NCBI GenBank assembly: GCA_902782965.1
Contig: CACZPG010000077.1
Location: 1 to 7,180 of the forward strand
DNA length: 7,180 nt
Direction: 5' to 3'
Source of the DNA: an uncultured Lachnospiraceae bacterium
GTDB lineage: Bacteria; Bacillota; Clostridia; Lachnospirales; Lachnospiraceae
The translations under genes were made by a program, and so were the position numbers. Below are positions 5,924 to 7,180 of this stretch, piece after piece. Positions within the stretch are counted from its first letter, which is position 1. Each line of letters opens with the position of its first letter. The notes beneath the pieces are model-generated. The model did not search any database. It was not told the DNA's origin and saw nothing but the letters and a program-made list of their open reading frames with translations.

Positions 5924-7180
5924 ATGGACAGAGAACTGATAGTTGTTCTTGATTTTGGCGGACAGTACAATCAGCTGATTGCCAGACGTGTCAGAGAGTG
6001 TAGTGTTTACGCAGAGGTGCATCCATACACGATTCCTATAGAGGAACTTCGTGCCCTGAACCCCAAGGGAATAATATTTACAGGTGGCCCTAATTCGGTA
6101 TTTCTTGAGACATCTCCAAGTTATACTAAAGAAGTATTCGAGCTTGGAGTTCCGGTTCTGGGAATCTGTTATGGTTCACAGCTTATGGCACATTTGCTTG
6201 GTGGAAAGGTGGCCACTGCTCCTGTCAGTGAGTATGGACATACAAAGATATGCATCAATAAGACGGATGAGGCTCAGGCTGATGAAAGCAGTTTAATTTC
6301 TGATGAGAATAGCAGGAAAGCCGGAGTAATTAAAAACGGAAAATCTGCCCTGTTTACAAAGGTTCCTTCTGATCCTGTAGTATGGATGAGTCATACTGAT
6401 TATATAGCCGAGACTCCGGAAGGCTTTGAAATCACAGCCTGGTCTAAGGATTGTCCTGTGGCAGCCATGGAAAATGCCGATAAGAAATTCTATGCTACCC
6501 AGTTCCATCCCGAGGTAATGCATACAGAGTACGGACAGGAAATGCTTCGTAATTTTGTTATAGATATTTGTGGCTGCAAGGGCGATTGGAAGATGGACTC
6601 CTTTGTTGAGACCACAATTAAAGCTCTTCGTGAGAAGATTGGAAATGGTCGTGTACTTTGTGCACTTTCCGGTGGTGTAGATTCCTCCGTTGCTGCAGTT
6701 CTTCTATCTAAGGCAGTTGGAAAACAGCTTACCTGTGTGTTCGTAGATCATGGACTTCTTCGTAAAGATGAAGGCGATGAAGTTGAAGCCATTTTCGGAC
6801 CTAAGGGTAATTATGAGCTGAACTTTATCAGAGTTAATGCACAGGAGCGTTTCTATCTGAAGCTTGCAGGAGAGACAGATCCGGAGAGAAAGAGACATAT
6901 AATCGGAGAAGAGTTCATCCGTGTATTTGAAGAAGAAGCTAAGAAAATCGGAGCAGTTGATTTCCTTGCACAGGGAACTATCTATCCGGATGTTATAGAG
7001 TCGGGACTTGGTGATTCAGCGGTTATTAAATCACATCATAATGTTGGTGGACTTCCTGACTATGTAGATTTTAAAGAGATAGTTGAACCTCTCAGAATGC
7101 TTTTTAAGGATGAGGTTCGTAAGTGCGGACTTGAGCTGGGAATACCGGAATATCTTGTTTTCCGTCAGCCATTCCCGGGA
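5924..7180 (+). CDS. guaA: GMP synthase (glutamine-hydrolysing), 3' end missing
   Basis: GuaA makes GMP from XMP, ATP and glutamine in the cytoplasm, the last step of guanine nucleotide synthesis. The start has an excellent AGGAGG (5913-5918) five bases upstream. The frame stays open for 419 codons to the window edge, about four fifths of a normal GuaA. The N-terminal class I glutamine amidotransferase domain has its triad: Cys82 in GICYG, and His195 and Glu197 in QFHPEV. The ATP-pyrophosphatase domain has the PP-loop SGGVDSS (249-255), followed by QGTIYPDVIES (350-360) and the XMP-site stretch KSHHNVGGLP (369-378). The dimerisation domain is cut off. Cys82 to His195 is 113 residues against 95 in E. 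coli (Cys86-His181); the extra length lies at about 114-140, a polar, probably surface loop. The preceding terminator indicates a separate transcription unit from the ftsEX block. Confidence 0.96.
   Translation, partial: MDRELIVVLDFGGQYNQLIARRVRECSVYAEVHPYTIPIEELRALNPKGIIFTGGPNSVFLETSPSYTKEVFELGVPVLGICYGSQLMAHLLGGKVATAPVSEYGHTKICINKTDEAQADESSLISDENSRKAGVIKNGKSALFTKVPSDPVVWMSHTDYIAETPEGFEITAWSKDCPVAAMENADKKFYATQFHPEVMHTEYGQEMLRNFVIDICGCKGDWKMDSFVETTIKALREKIGNGRVLCALSGGVDSSVAAVLLSKAVGKQLTCVFVDHGLLRKDEGDEVEAIFGPKGNYELNFIRVNAQERFYLKLAGETDPERKRHIIGEEFIRVFEEEAKKIGAVDFLAQGTIYPDVIESGLGDSAVIKSHHNVGGLPDYVDFKEIVEPLRMLFKDEVRKCGLELGIPEYLVFRQPFPG

Noticed and set aside
6084..6296. A 70-codon + strand open frame inside guaA
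   Set aside because: It lies out of frame within the glutaminase domain of a fully conserved GuaA, so it is a frame shadow.

Overview
The window looks like a stretch of chromosomal housekeeping DNA from a low-GC Firmicute, most probably a Clostridia member of the Lachnospiraceae type (Roseburia/Butyrivibrio/Coprococcus-like). This rests on AT-rich, AGA-rich coding sequence, strong AGGAG ribosome binding sites, a clostridial-style GuaA N-terminus, and the order regulator-ftsE-ftsX-M23 hydrolase-S41 protease. The family assignment is inference; no marker gene in the window settles it. All genes lie on the + strand, and I see no mobile element, CRISPR array, tRNA or rRNA.

Layout. Bases 1-84 are the tail of a gene that resembles the C-terminus of a sugar ABC-transporter ATPase. 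A strong intrinsic terminator (113-149) ends it, and its T-tract runs straight into an extended -10 promoter (164-172). That promoter should drive a CdaR/PucR-type regulator (267-1358). After a 77-base gap holding a short hairpin without a T-tract come four tightly packed genes: ftsE (1436-2122), ftsX (2112-3020, 11-base overlap), a secreted coiled-coil M23 peptidoglycan hydrolase (3028-4419) and a lipoprotein PDZ/S41 protease (4435-5793). A terminator (5801-5841) closes this block. A second hairpin (5850-5881) lies in the leader of guaA, GMP synthetase, which starts at 5924 and runs off the window after 419 codons.

How the genes work together. FtsE (cytoplasmic ATPase) and FtsX (membrane protein) form an ABC-type machine that transmits ATP hydrolysis across the membrane to a coiled-coil peptidoglycan hydrolase. 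The next gene encodes just such a hydrolase, so FtsEX and the M23 protein are very probably partners, as FtsEX is with CwlO, PcsB or EnvC elsewhere. The carboxy-terminal processing protease encoded next would be held on the outer face of the membrane and could process or turn over the hydrolase or another envelope protein. The leading regulator could make the block respond to a small metabolite, but its ligand and targets cannot be read from sequence. guaA appears to be a separate purine-synthesis unit.

The region reads mainly as conserved core genome. I found no clear new system. The points most worth a second look are the regulator's link to the cell-wall block, the hydrolase-protease pairing, the four cysteines in the exported M23 domain, the two unexplained hairpins, a dnaX-like slippery run near the end of the protease gene, and an enlarged loop in GuaA.
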